From the NCBI GenBank assembly GCA_946477505.1, contig CAMKYP010000159.1, forward strand, positions 1 to 8,226: a stretch of 8,226 nucleotides of DNA, written 5' to 3'. A program made the position numbers and the translations under genes. The notes below the pieces were generated by a model. The model saw only the letters and a list, made by a program, of their open reading frames with translations. It was not told the origin of the DNA and searched no databases. Below, one piece after another: positions 1 to 6,321 of the stretch; within the stretch, counting starts at the first letter, position 1, and each line of letters opens with the position of its first letter. Source of the stretch: an uncultured Dechloromonas sp. (GTDB lineage: Bacteria > Pseudomonadota > Gammaproteobacteria > Burkholderiales > Rhodocyclaceae).

Positions 1-603
1 ACCCAGCGGCAGGCGGTTGGTGCGTTTGCGGGCGTCGGCGAAGCGCTCGGCGTCGCGGCCGAACATCTCGAAGTAGGCCAGCATGTGGTGGCCGAAGGTG
101 ACCGGCTGCGCCACCTGCAGGTGCGTGAAGCCCGGCATCGGGGTTGCCGCTTCCTTTTCGGCCAGATCGACCAGCGCGCTGCGGAAGGCCTTGAGCAGGA
201 CCTGGATGTCGTCGATCGAGTCGCGCAGATAGAGGCGGATGTCGGTGGCCACCTGGTCGTTCCGGGAGCGGCCGGTGTGCAGCCGTTTACCGGCATCGCC
301 GACGAGGGCGGTCAGGCGCTTTTCGACGTTGAGGTGCACGTCTTCCAGGTCGATCGACCATTCCAGTTGGCCGGATTCGATTTCGGCGGAGACCTGCGCC
401 ATGCCGCGCTCGATGTCGGCAAGATCCTGGGCGCTGATGATGCCTTGCTTGGCCAGCATCTTGGCGTGCGCGAGCGAGCCGCGGATGTCCTGGCGCCACA
501 TGCGCTTGTCGAAGTCGACGGAAGCTGTGTAGCGCTTGACGAGGTCGGAAACCGGCTCGGAGAAGCGGCCGGCCCAAGTGTATTGATTGGCGTTGGAAGT
601 CAT
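1..603 (-). CDS. argH: Argininosuccinate lyase, N-terminal part (runs off left edge)
   Basis: Read on the minus strand from ATG at 603, the frame stays open for 201 codons to the window edge, beginning MTSNANQYTWAGRFSEP. This is the argininosuccinate lyase family, the last step of arginine biosynthesis: L-argininosuccinate to arginine plus fumarate, in the cytoplasm as a homotetramer. Family signatures visible are WAGRFSEP near residues 10-17, the DLEDVHLNVEKRL stretch near 84-96, and the very conserved TGRSRNDQVATDIRL segment near 108-122. HLQVAQPVTFGHH follows near 166-178. The full protein is usually about 460 residues, so the last 55-60% lies beyond the window. It faces away from the algZ-like gene across a 57-bp gap, an arrangement I recall from other betaproteobacteria. 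No frameshift or missing residue is seen in the visible part. Confidence 0.97.
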   Translation of the reverse strand, partial: MTSNANQYTWAGRFSEPVSDLVKRYTASVDFDKRMWRQDIRGSLAHAKMLAKQGIISAQDLADIERGMAQVSAEIESGQLEWSIDLEDVHLNVEKRLTALVGDAGKRLHTGRSRNDQVATDIRLYLRDSIDDIQVLLKAFRSALVDLAEKEAATPMPGFTHLQVAQPVTFGHHMLAYFEMFGRDAERFADARKRTNRLPLG

Positions 604-660
604 GACTCTGATCTAGAATGGGGCAAATCGGCGACGAATTTCGAAGAAACCCGCACAAAG
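604..660. promoter_or_regulatory. Short divergent intergenic region between argH and algZ-like gene
   Basis: Only 57 bp separate the two divergent start codons, so both promoters must lie in or overlap this gap and the neighbouring coding ends. Candidate -10 boxes are TAGAAT at 614-619 on the plus strand (with TTGGAA at 593-598, a short 15-nt spacer) and TATACT on the minus strand at 667-672, inside the algZ-like gene. Neither has a convincing -35 at the usual distance, so these are weak guesses. Confidence 0.3.
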
Positions 661-1674
661 ATGACAAGTATACGGCACTTTCCTGCCACGCACCCCTTGC
701 CTGACTGGCGTAACTTCGGCGTGATGCTGCGCGTGCTGCTCGGTGTCAACGGCTTGGCGGGGCTGGCCGCTCTGGTTCAGGCAGCTGATATCAGCAAATG
801 GCTGGATGCCTACCTGCAACTGGCCGCCGTGGTGGAGCCTCTGCTGTTGATTGAATTGGGCCTGCTCTCCCTGTTGCGCGACATGCTGTGGCGCCTTCCC
901 CTGCGTCTCGGGCAGGCCTGCGTTGCCGGGCTGGCCGGCGGACTGGCTGCGGCCATGTTCCTGTATGCCCGCAGCCTGCTGCCGATCGACACCGGGGCGA
1001 CATTGCGCGCCGTCCTGCTGGCCGTGGCCAGTGCGGTCCTGTTGCTCGCCTATTTCGAACTGCGCTCGCGGGCGCTCTCGCCGGCCCAGGCTGAGGCCCG
1101 GCTGGCGGCGCTGAATGCCCGCATCCGGCCGCACTTCCTGTTCAATTCGCTGAACGCGGTGCTGTCCTTGATCAGGGCGCGTCCCCAGCAAGCGGAGGAG
1201 GCCCTGGAATCGCTCTCCGACTTGTTCCGTGCCGCCATGCGCGATCCCGGTGAACTGGTCAGCCTGGCGGACGAAATCTCGCTGGGACGGCAGTATCTCG
1301 ATCTGGAAAAACTTCGCTTGGGCGAACGTTTGTCCGTCGACTGGCAGGTGGGGGCGGTCGACATGAATATGCCGATTCCGCCCTTGATGTTGCAGCCCCT
1401 GCTTGAAAATGCGGTTTACCACGGTATCGAGCCCTCGCCGGAAGGGGGCGTGGTCAGTATTGCAATTGAGCAGAGGAACGACGTCTTGCGCATCGTCATC
1501 GCCAATCCGACCGCCAGTCAGCCCCAGCATGCCGCCGGCAACCGGATGGCATTGGCCAATATTCGCGAACGCCTGGTCCTGTATTACGATCTCGAAGCCC
1601 GTCTGGAAACCGAAGTCAGTGACCATCGCTACGAAGTTCGTATCACGCTGCCATGTCAAACGAAAAACCGCTGA
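661..1674 (+). CDS. algZ: AlgZ/LytS-type sensor histidine kinase
   Basis: This is a 337-residue membrane histidine kinase of the His_kinase (LytS/AlgZ/FimS) family, the partner of the LytTR regulator encoded next. The N-terminal half has several hydrophobic segments, roughly residues 21-42, 52-72, 86-104 and 114-132, giving a multi-helix membrane region with no large periplasmic domain. The phospho-acceptor motif is RPHFLFNSLN with His158. The N-box is LQPLLENAVYHG (Asn250, His254), and the glycine box is GNRMALANIRERL near 293-305. The frame is open far upstream (to 85), but that part is antisense to argH. ATG 661 is chosen because the protein start LPDWRNFGVMLRVLL is typical of AlgZ-like kinases and falls just after it. 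The 3' end overlaps the regulator gene by 22 bp, implying translational coupling. The gene symbol is by family resemblance, and the signal sensed is unknown. Confidence 0.88.
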   Translation: MTSIRHFPATHPLPDWRNFGVMLRVLLGVNGLAGLAALVQAADISKWLDAYLQLAAVVEPLLLIELGLLSLLRDMLWRLPLRLGQACVAGLAGGLAAAMFLYARSLLPIDTGATLRAVLLAVASAVLLLAYFELRSRALSPAQAEARLAALNARIRPHFLFNSLNAVLSLIRARPQQAEEALESLSDLFRAAMRDPGELVSLADEISLGRQYLDLEKLRLGERLSVDWQVGAVDMNMPIPPLMLQPLLENAVYHGIEPSPEGGVVSIAIEQRNDVLRIVIANPTASQPQHAAGNRMALANIRERLVLYYDLEARLETEVSDHRYEVRITLPCQTKNR

Positions 1675-2429
1675 GAATCCTCATCGTCGATGACGAGCCG
1701 CTGGCGCGCGATCGCTTGCGCGCGCTGCTCGGCGATCTTCTCGTTCAACTGCAGAGCTCCGTGGTAGGCGAGGCGGCCAACGGCCTCCTCGCGCTGGAGT
1801 TCCTGAGCGGCAACGCCGTGGATGTCGTCTTGGCCGATATCCGCATGCCGGGCATGGATGGCATCGAATTGGCGGCCCATCTCGGTCGCCTCGAAAAACC
1901 GCCGGCCGTGATATTCACGACAGCCTACGATAACTACGCGGTGCAAGCCTTCGACCTGAATGCCGTCGACTACCTGCTCAAGCCGGTACGCGCTCAGCGC
2001 CTGCTGGCCGCCTTGCAGAAAGTGCCGGCGCAGCACCCCGATCCTGCGCTGCTGGCCGGCATTGGCCGCGAAGTGCGGGGAAGCGGGCGGACCCACCTGT
2101 CCTGTCACGAACGGGGGCGGCTGTTGCTGGTTCCGGTCGGCGAGGTGCTGTATTTCAAGGCCGACCTCAAATACGTTACCGCCCGCACGGCGGAGCGCGA
2201 ATACCTGCTCGACGAGGCGCTGACCCATCTTGAACACGAGTTCGCCGATCGCTTCATGCGCCTGCATCGTGCCGTCCTGGTTGCCAAAACTGCGTTGGCC
2301 GGTTTCGAGAAGGCGGCGGGCGACGATATCGAAGCCTACGGCTGGGCCTTGTTGCGCGGCGTTCCGGAAAAGCTCCCGGTCAGTCGCCGGCAGTGGGCGC
2401 CAGCCAAGGCGCTGATCAAGAATTCCTGA
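1653..2429 (+). CDS. algR: AlgR-type LytTR response regulator
   Basis: This 258-residue response regulator has an N-terminal receiver and a C-terminal LytTR DNA-binding domain. The receiver spans about residues 7-125, with acidic Asp13/Asp14 (IVDDEP), the phospho-acceptor Asp62 in LADIRMPGMDG, Thr90 in FTTAYDNYAVQAF, and Lys110 in DYLLKPV. All switch residues are present. The LytTR domain lies at about 145-250 and includes VLYFKADLKYVTART and DRFMRLHRAVLV, the signature of this fold, which binds DNA through beta strands. The start overlaps the end of the kinase gene, so the two form a single two-component operon. In Pseudomonas the AlgZ/AlgR pair controls alginate, type IV pili and c-di-GMP-related behaviour. 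Whether this pair does so here is not shown, though c-di-GMP genes lie a few kilobases away. The next gene follows after 25 nt. Confidence 0.93.
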   Translation: MSNEKPLRILIVDDEPLARDRLRALLGDLLVQLQSSVVGEAANGLLALEFLSGNAVDVVLADIRMPGMDGIELAAHLGRLEKPPAVIFTTAYDNYAVQAFDLNAVDYLLKPVRAQRLLAALQKVPAQHPDPALLAGIGREVRGSGRTHLSCHERGRLLLVPVGEVLYFKADLKYVTARTAEREYLLDEALTHLEHEFADRFMRLHRAVLVAKTALAGFEKAAGDDIEAYGWALLRGVPEKLPVSRRQWAPAKALIKNS

Positions 2430-2454
2430 ACAGTCTTCCGAAAGAGATAACGAC

Positions 2455-2970
2455 GTGTCCCGTATCTGCCCCCATTGCAACCAAACCCGCAAGGCCGACG
2501 ACAATGTGCCCGATTGGCAATGCCCGGCCTGCGGCAAAGCCTATGACAAAGCGGGCAGTCCCCTGCCGCCACAAGGTTTGCGCACCTACGGCCCTAACGT
2601 GCAGCCGGCAAGGCGCAGCGGAGCAGCTCGCTGGCTGCTGATCCTCGTCGCCTTGGGTGCGGCATTCTGGTTTGGACGGCCGCTGCTCATGCTGGGGGGG
2701 GCGCCGATTGCCGCGGTCTCGGCGGGCCAGCCCGAAGTCAGCCTCTATGCAACCGAGTGGTGCGGATACTGCAAATTGACCCGGGAGTTTTTTGCCGCCA
2801 ACGGCATTCGCTATACCGAATACGACATCGAGAAGAGTTCCGAGGCACTCAAACAGCACCGCAAACTCGGCGGCAATGGCGTGCCGCTGATCGTGATCGG
2901 CGACGAAGTGATCAACGGCTGGAACGAAGGGGCGTTGCGCCAGTTGCTGCGGCCTTGGATCAACGGCTGA
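2455..2970 (+). CDS. Membrane-anchored zinc-ribbon / glutaredoxin-domain protein
   Basis: This 171-residue protein has three parts. Residues 3-30 form a zinc ribbon, with CPHC (Cys5, Cys8) and CPAC (Cys23, Cys26). Residues 59-80 are one hydrophobic helix, preceded by positive residues (PARRSGAAR). Residues 94-170 are a thioredoxin-fold glutaredoxin domain with active site CGYC (Cys103, Cys106) and a cis-proline region GVPLIVIG (Pro144). The positive-inside rule puts the zinc ribbon in the cytoplasm and the glutaredoxin domain in the periplasm; that is inference. The start is GTG at 2455, with a modest Shine-Dalgarno-like AAAGAG at 2441-2446. It follows the LytTR regulator after 25 nt and may share its transcript. 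Its stop overlaps the convergent RNase H-like gene by 11 bp. The substrate is unknown; reduction of periplasmic disulfides or mixed glutathione disulfides is a reasonable guess. Confidence 0.85.
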   Translation: MSRICPHCNQTRKADDNVPDWQCPACGKAYDKAGSPLPPQGLRTYGPNVQPARRSGAARWLLILVALGAAFWFGRPLLMLGGAPIAAVSAGQPEVSLYATEWCGYCKLTREFFAANGIRYTEYDIEKSSEALKQHRKLGGNGVPLIVIGDEVINGWNEGALRQLLRPWING

Positions 2971-3484
2971 GCGAATTGCCCGGCGGCGTTGCGCCGCCTG
3001 CCGCCCGGCGGGCCAGCAGATCGGCCAGTGCGTTCCCGCGGCACGTGCCATGGCCCGGAATCCAGTTGGGTGCGGCATGTTGCAGCAAGGCATCGAGATT
3101 CGCGTCGGGGAACAGCCGGCCGAGTTGTTCGTCCCGGGCCGCACCCAGCTGTTTGGCCCGGACCAGGCAGACAACGGCATCTTGATTGTCCGAGAACAAG
3201 GCAAACGGCATGCCGGGGATGCACCGGGCGGCTTGCTGCAGGCCAAAGACGGCCGCCTGCAATTCCAGTTCGTTGCTGCCGGTCAGCGCAACGCTGCGCG
3301 TGAAGGTTTGCGCGGCTTCATCGCTCGTGCGATAGAGCGCGGCGCCCAGCCCGCCCTGGCGCAGACGGCTGGCGTCGGTGAACAGCAGCGCCTGGTTGGC
3401 AAAGCGTAGCGCCAGACGTGCCGGCAATGGCCCTGCGGACAGGTGGATGATGCGCTCGGGCTTCTTTTTTTTGCGTTTTGCCAT
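2960..3484 (-). CDS. RNase HI-like protein
   Basis: This 174-residue protein has the RNase H fold, expected to cut the RNA strand of RNA-DNA hybrids with metal ions. The four acidic residues of the family align well: Asp37 (LLFTDAS), Glu74 (ELELQAAVFGLQ, compare MELMAA in E. coli RNase HI), Asp99 (ALFSDNQDAV) and Asp155 (RGNALADLLAR). A late WIPGHGTCRGN segment matches the His-containing loop of RNase HI. It begins with a strongly basic stretch MAKRKKKKPE that is not part of the catalytic fold and could bind nucleic acid. Asp99 and the overall sequence are divergent from classical rnhA, so it may be a paralogue rather than the housekeeping enzyme; no symbol is given for that reason. ATG at 3484 has a weak Shine-Dalgarno. 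The gene is convergent with the glutaredoxin-like gene and overlaps its stop. Confidence 0.85.
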   Translation of the reverse strand: MAKRKKKKPERIIHLSAGPLPARLALRFANQALLFTDASRLRQGGLGAALYRTSDEAAQTFTRSVALTGSNELELQAAVFGLQQAARCIPGMPFALFSDNQDAVVCLVRAKQLGAARDEQLGRLFPDANLDALLQHAAPNWIPGHGTCRGNALADLLARRAAGGATPPGNSLSR

Positions 3485-3527
3485 GCCGCCTAGACTAGCC
3501 GGAAAGCCGCTCCGCCGCCAGAAAGGC

Positions 3528-3561
3528 GAAAGCCTCGTACCGGGGGGAGTACGAGGCTTTC
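3528..3561. terminator. Perfect 13-bp hairpin, terminator-like, no T tract
   Basis: GAAAGCCTCGTAC (3528-3540) and GTACGAGGCTTTC (3549-3561) pair perfectly around an 8-nt loop. The AAAGCCTCG...CGAGGCTTT form resembles bidirectional intrinsic terminators, but neither side has a clear run of T. It lies between the diguanylate cyclase stop and the RNase H-like start, so it could stop minus-strand read-through. It may instead be part of a small structured RNA, as discussed in the findings. Confidence 0.45.
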
Positions 3562-3563
3562 TG

Positions 3564-3596
3564 GACGGCCTTGGGGGTCAGAGGAGGGAGGCCGTC
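3564..3596. other. Second inverted repeat with purine/pyrimidine-biased loop
   Basis: GACGGCC (3564-3570) and GGCCGTC (3590-3596) form a 7-bp stem around a 19-nt loop. The loop contains GAGGAGGGA on the plus strand, which is TCCCTCCTC on the minus strand. It sits only 2 nt from the 3528-3561 hairpin. Read on the minus strand, both loops are C-rich. Confidence 0.4.
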
Positions 3597-3668
3597 ATGG
3601 CTGATGTCTGTTCAGCACATGCGTCCAAGATAAGGTCAGGGCCGCACGGTTTCAAGTAACGGTTTGCA

Positions 3669-3687
3669 ACAGTGCGTATCGCACTGT
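3669..3687 (-). terminator. Hairpin just downstream of the diguanylate cyclase stop
   Basis: ACAGTGCG (3669-3676) and CGCACTGT (3680-3687) pair perfectly around a 3-nt loop. On the minus strand it begins 22 nt after the cyclase stop codon, the expected place for a transcript end. The following bases (TGCAAACCG) are poor in T, so it is either a weak intrinsic terminator or an mRNA 3'-end stabiliser. Confidence 0.4.
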
Positions 3688-3708
3688 GCGCGTCTTGCCA
3701 GTATGCCT

Positions 3709-5340
3709 TCAGGGGACTGCCGCCTGGCAGTTGTCGCGACCGTTAGCCTTGGCATGGTACAAGGCTTGATCGCTGCGTCTGTAAATATCCTCCGGGGACA
3801 TGTCGGCCTGCCAGGTTGCCAGGCCGATGCTGAGCGTGACCTTGCCCTTGGGGGCCGTGGCGTGCGGCCAGGCTGCCGCCGCGACGCGCTGGCAGAGGCT
3901 TTCTCCCAGTATTTGCGCGTCGTGCTGGGTGGTGTTGGGCAAAAGGATGGCGAACTCTTCACCGCCAATACGGGCGCAGAAATCGTTGGTACGCTGAGCG
4001 TGCAGTTCCAGTGCCCGGGCGATGTTCTGCAGACAGATATCTCCAGCCGGGTGGCCGTAATGGTCGTTGTATTTCTTGAAGTGGTCGACATCGATCAGGA
4101 GCAGTGCAAACGACGGGCCTCCCCGACTGGCGCGGGCGCTTTCTTCGGTGAGACGCTGGTCGAAATGCCGTCGGTTGCCCAGGCCGGTGAGCGGGTCGCG
4201 CAATGCCTGTGCGGCCAGAGTCCGGTTGGCTTCCTCAAGTTCCCGGGTGCGCTCGGCCACCCGGTGTTCCAGATCGCCGGTGTAGTCGAGCAGGCGCTTT
4301 TCCATGCGCAGGAATGCTTGCCCGAGGCGTCCGATTTCATCGTTTCCGGGGGCTATTGTCATGGCATGTTGGCTGCGCCCGTCCACCGCTTCGACATAGC
4401 TCAGCAGCGACATCAGCTCGGCGGTCATATTGCGCAGAACTTTCTGTAGCAGCAAGGCGGTGAGCAAGAGGGCCAGAAGGATGGCGCCGGCCATCAGCCA
4501 GCGGAGTTGCAACAGGGGTTGTTCGGCGTAGTCGAGATCGGTGAGTACCACCAGCACCCAGTCGAAATCGGGCATGTGGCGATAAATCGCCTCCTGTTGA
4601 TGCTGCTTGGTATCGATGAACTTGATGCTGCCACAGCATCCGTCACCGTTCTGCGCCCGTTTTCTGCCGGCCAGATCGTCGAGGATGATCTGCTTGAGCG
4701 ATTTGCCGGAGCGATGTTCCATCGGCTCATCGTCGTCGCCTCGGCGCTTGCCGGCAAAAACGATGTTGTCGGTTTTCCGGTCGATGATGAAAAAATCCTC
4801 CGAGTTGCTGCTCGAGGGGAGCGCAACGTCCAGATGATCGAGTTCCAGCAAAGGCGGAAGGCGGCGGCTGTCGAGATAGCGGACGCGCACCCGCTCGTTG
4901 CCCACGATCTCGGTCCACGTCATGCACCGTTGGTCGTTGCCTGAACGGATCTCACGATAAGGGTCTGCTTGCTGCAGGAAGTAGTCGTAGCCAAGCTCTA
5001 TGATGGCGTTCCTGCAAGCGTCTTGCGAGTTGGTTCTGGCAGGCCCGCCGCGGGACAGGCAGACGCTGTTTGCGGAGTCACATTGCGCGGGCACACCTGC
5101 GGGCGAGGATGCCAGCACGGCGGCATCCCCCTGCAGATAGGCGCGAGCGCTGATGCTGATCATGTTCTGCAGCATGCTGTGCATGCCGTAGGCCGAAAAC
5201 TCCATTTCCCGGTGCGCTATGGCATAGATGCTTTGCTCGATAAGAAAAAACGTGACAAAAGTTGCTGTCCCGCAACACAGCAGCAAGGTCAGTAAAACGC
5301 CGAAGAGGAGTTTTTTTTGATAGCTCAAGCGCCTGAACAC
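3709..5340 (-). CDS. Membrane diguanylate cyclase (Cache-like sensor, HAMP, GGDEF)
   Basis: This 543-residue protein makes c-di-GMP from two GTP. An N-terminal membrane helix (about 11-34) leads into a periplasmic sensor region (about 35-278). That region resembles a double Cache domain, with late DFDWVLVVLTDLDY near 258-271. A second membrane helix follows (about 281-300), then a HAMP/coiled-coil linker (300-375) and a GGDEF domain (380-540). The active site is GGEEF at 459-463, and the metal-binding IDVDHFKKYND segment holds Asp417. The inhibitory I-site RxxD is intact (Arg450, Asp453), so product feedback is expected. The sensor carries six cysteines (87, 94, 109, 139, 235, 236), including the adjacent pair 235-236. 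The start is GTG at 5340 with only a weak Shine-Dalgarno, 16 nt after the EAL gene stop. The two therefore look like one transcription unit and may be translationally linked. Confidence 0.93.
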   Translation of the reverse strand: MFRRLSYQKKLLFGVLLTLLLCCGTATFVTFFLIEQSIYAIAHREMEFSAYGMHSMLQNMISISARAYLQGDAAVLASSPAGVPAQCDSANSVCLSRGGPARTNSQDACRNAIIELGYDYFLQQADPYREIRSGNDQRCMTWTEIVGNERVRVRYLDSRRLPPLLELDHLDVALPSSSNSEDFFIIDRKTDNIVFAGKRRGDDDEPMEHRSGKSLKQIILDDLAGRKRAQNGDGCCGSIKFIDTKQHQQEAIYRHMPDFDWVLVVLTDLDYAEQPLLQLRWLMAGAILLALLLTALLLQKVLRNMTAELMSLLSYVEAVDGRSQHAMTIAPGNDEIGRLGQAFLRMEKRLLDYTGDLEHRVAERTRELEEANRTLAAQALRDPLTGLGNRRHFDQRLTEESARASRGGPSFALLLIDVDHFKKYNDHYGHPAGDICLQNIARALELHAQRTNDFCARIGGEEFAILLPNTTQHDAQILGESLCQRVAAAAWPHATAPKGKVTLSIGLATWQADMSPEDIYRRSDQALYHAKANGRDNCQAAVP

Positions 5341-5356
5341 GGCGAATGCCCCGGAG

Positions 5357-6118
5357 TTACTCGCTGCGCTTCATCAGGTAGGCCAGCATCTCCTGTTTCG
5401 GGAGGGGGCGGCTGAAGTAAAAACCCTGTCCGATGTCGCAATTGAGGTTGCGTGCCAGACGCCAGTCCTCAAAATCCTCGACGCCTTCAGCGACCGAGGT
5501 CAGCTCGAGCTCCTGAGAAATATTGATTGCCGCAGTCAGGATGGACAGCAATTTCTGGTCCTCCGTTACCGCATGCACAAAGGATCGGTCGATCTTGAGT
5601 TCGGTAAAGGGACATTTGGCCAATTGCTTCATCGACGAATAGCCGGTGCCATAGTCATCCATGGCGATGCCGAAGCCCTTGATGCGCAAGCGTGTCAGCG
5701 TGCTGAGACAGGCTTTGAGATTGGACATGACCGAGGTTTCGGTGACTTCGAAGGTGAGTTGTGCCGCGGGTATGTTCGTTTGCTCGAGCTGCGCGGTGAT
5801 TTTGTCGACCAAGTCATGCTCGCTGAGCAGAGGGACGGGGAGGTTCATGCTGGCGCAGAATCCGGGGAGATAGATGCTCGCCTCCTTCAGGAAGTCCAGC
5901 GTGGTCGCAAGCTGGAAAAGGAAGTGCGGAAGCGCCAGCGGGCCGTTCTCGATATGCTCGAGAAAGGCGGCCGGCGGGACCATCCCGTGCTTGGGATGCT
6001 GCCAGCGGGCCAGGACTTCGGCCCCGACAATCTGATCATCAATCAGGGAAATTTTGGGTTGGTAGTAGGCAATGATCTCCCCCGATTGCATTGCGCTGGC
6101 GAACTCGTCGCTGAACAA
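5357..6118 (-). CDS. EAL c-di-GMP phosphodiesterase domain (5'-truncated gene)
   Basis: This is an essentially complete EAL domain, which hydrolyses c-di-GMP to pGpG. Visible catalytic and metal residues are Gln20 (YYQPKISL), Glu34 in the EVL signature (GAEVLARW), Asn92 (SMNLPV), Glu124 (FEVTET), and Asp154/Asp155 (DDYGTG). Lys175 (ELKIDRSFV), Glu211 (VAEGVED) and Gln231 (GQGFYFSRPL) complete the set. The only available start is TTG at 6118, preceded by a C-rich stretch with no Shine-Dalgarno. The frame continues open upstream to a stop at 6236-6238 with receiver-like sequence, so the gene is the 3' part of a REC-EAL response regulator broken by the element at about 6217. The enzyme could be active if translated, but it has lost its phosphorylation input. 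The diguanylate cyclase follows after 16 nt, so synthesis and breakdown of the same messenger are paired here. Confidence 0.85.
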   Translation of the reverse strand: MFSDEFASAMQSGEIIAYYQPKISLIDDQIVGAEVLARWQHPKHGMVPPAAFLEHIENGPLALPHFLFQLATTLDFLKEASIYLPGFCASMNLPVPLLSEHDLVDKITAQLEQTNIPAAQLTFEVTETSVMSNLKACLSTLTRLRIKGFGIAMDDYGTGYSSMKQLAKCPFTELKIDRSFVHAVTEDQKLLSILTAAINISQELELTSVAEGVEDFEDWRLARNLNCDIGQGFYFSRPLPKQEMLAYLMKRSE

Positions 6119-6216
6119 GGGGGGGAGGGTGCCGTGCTGGCGGGATGTGAACTGGTGGCGGCTCGGGTCATATGGTTTGAGGGCGCGGTATAGGCAGTCG
6201 GAGGTGATGGGCTTGG
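6119..6216 (-). pseudogene. Remnant of receiver-domain C-terminus and linker of a REC-EAL regulator
   Basis: In frame with the EAL domain, this stretch encodes TKPITSDCLYRALKPYDPSR followed by a short linker that joins MFSDEF of the EAL part. The hydrophobic-x-Lys-Pro motif followed by an amphipathic helix (CLYRAL) is what ends a CheY-like receiver: the conserved lysine, a cis-proline and helix 5. The stretch contains no ATG, GTG or TTG start. About 100 upstream receiver residues, including the phospho-aspartate, are missing. Further upstream the reading frame runs through IALRI to a stop at 6236-6238, which lies within the element end. This is strong evidence that the ancestral gene was interrupted here. 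Confidence 0.7.
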
Positions 6217-6258
6217 TGATGCGGAGCGCGATAACTCAGCGGACAGAAGCGCGATAAC
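6217..6258. repeat. Element end with two transposase-binding-site-like direct repeats
   Basis: AGCGCGATAAC occurs at 6225-6235 and again at 6248-6258, a 23-bp spacing. Mu R1 and R2 sites are about 22 bp apart and contain CACGAAAAA and CACGATAAA at comparable distances from the end. A shorter inverted copy, TTATCGCG, lies at 6329-6336. These are good candidates for binding sites of the element's transposase. Confidence 0.65.
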
Positions 6259-6299
6259 GCGCAGTTGAATTTGTTTCAAGGGGCGCAAGGTAATTGCAC

Positions 6300-6321
6300 A
6301 AAAGGCCGGGTAACACCGGCC
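6300..6321 (-). terminator. Intrinsic terminator closing the element's operon
   Basis: On the minus strand GGCCGG, a 6-nt loop (TGTTAC) and CCGGCC are followed at once by TTTT (6303-6300). It lies 25 nt after the stop of the last element gene. It should prevent the phage transcript from running into the interrupted EAL/diguanylate cyclase genes, although the T tract is short. Confidence 0.6.

Noticed and set aside
85..660. A 192-codon upstream extension of the AlgZ-like kinase frame
   Set aside because: It is antisense to the clear argH coding sequence, and AlgZ-type similarity begins only after ATG 661.
613..1659. Long minus-strand open frame opposite the kinase gene
   Set aside because: It is a GC-rich shadow frame. 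The plus strand encodes unmistakable kinase motifs and the minus translation is glutamine/glycine-rich without any domain.
1656..3246. Long minus-strand open frames opposite algR and the glutaredoxin-like gene
   Set aside because: Shadows of conserved plus-strand genes; they show no motifs and have no ribosome site that decides for them.
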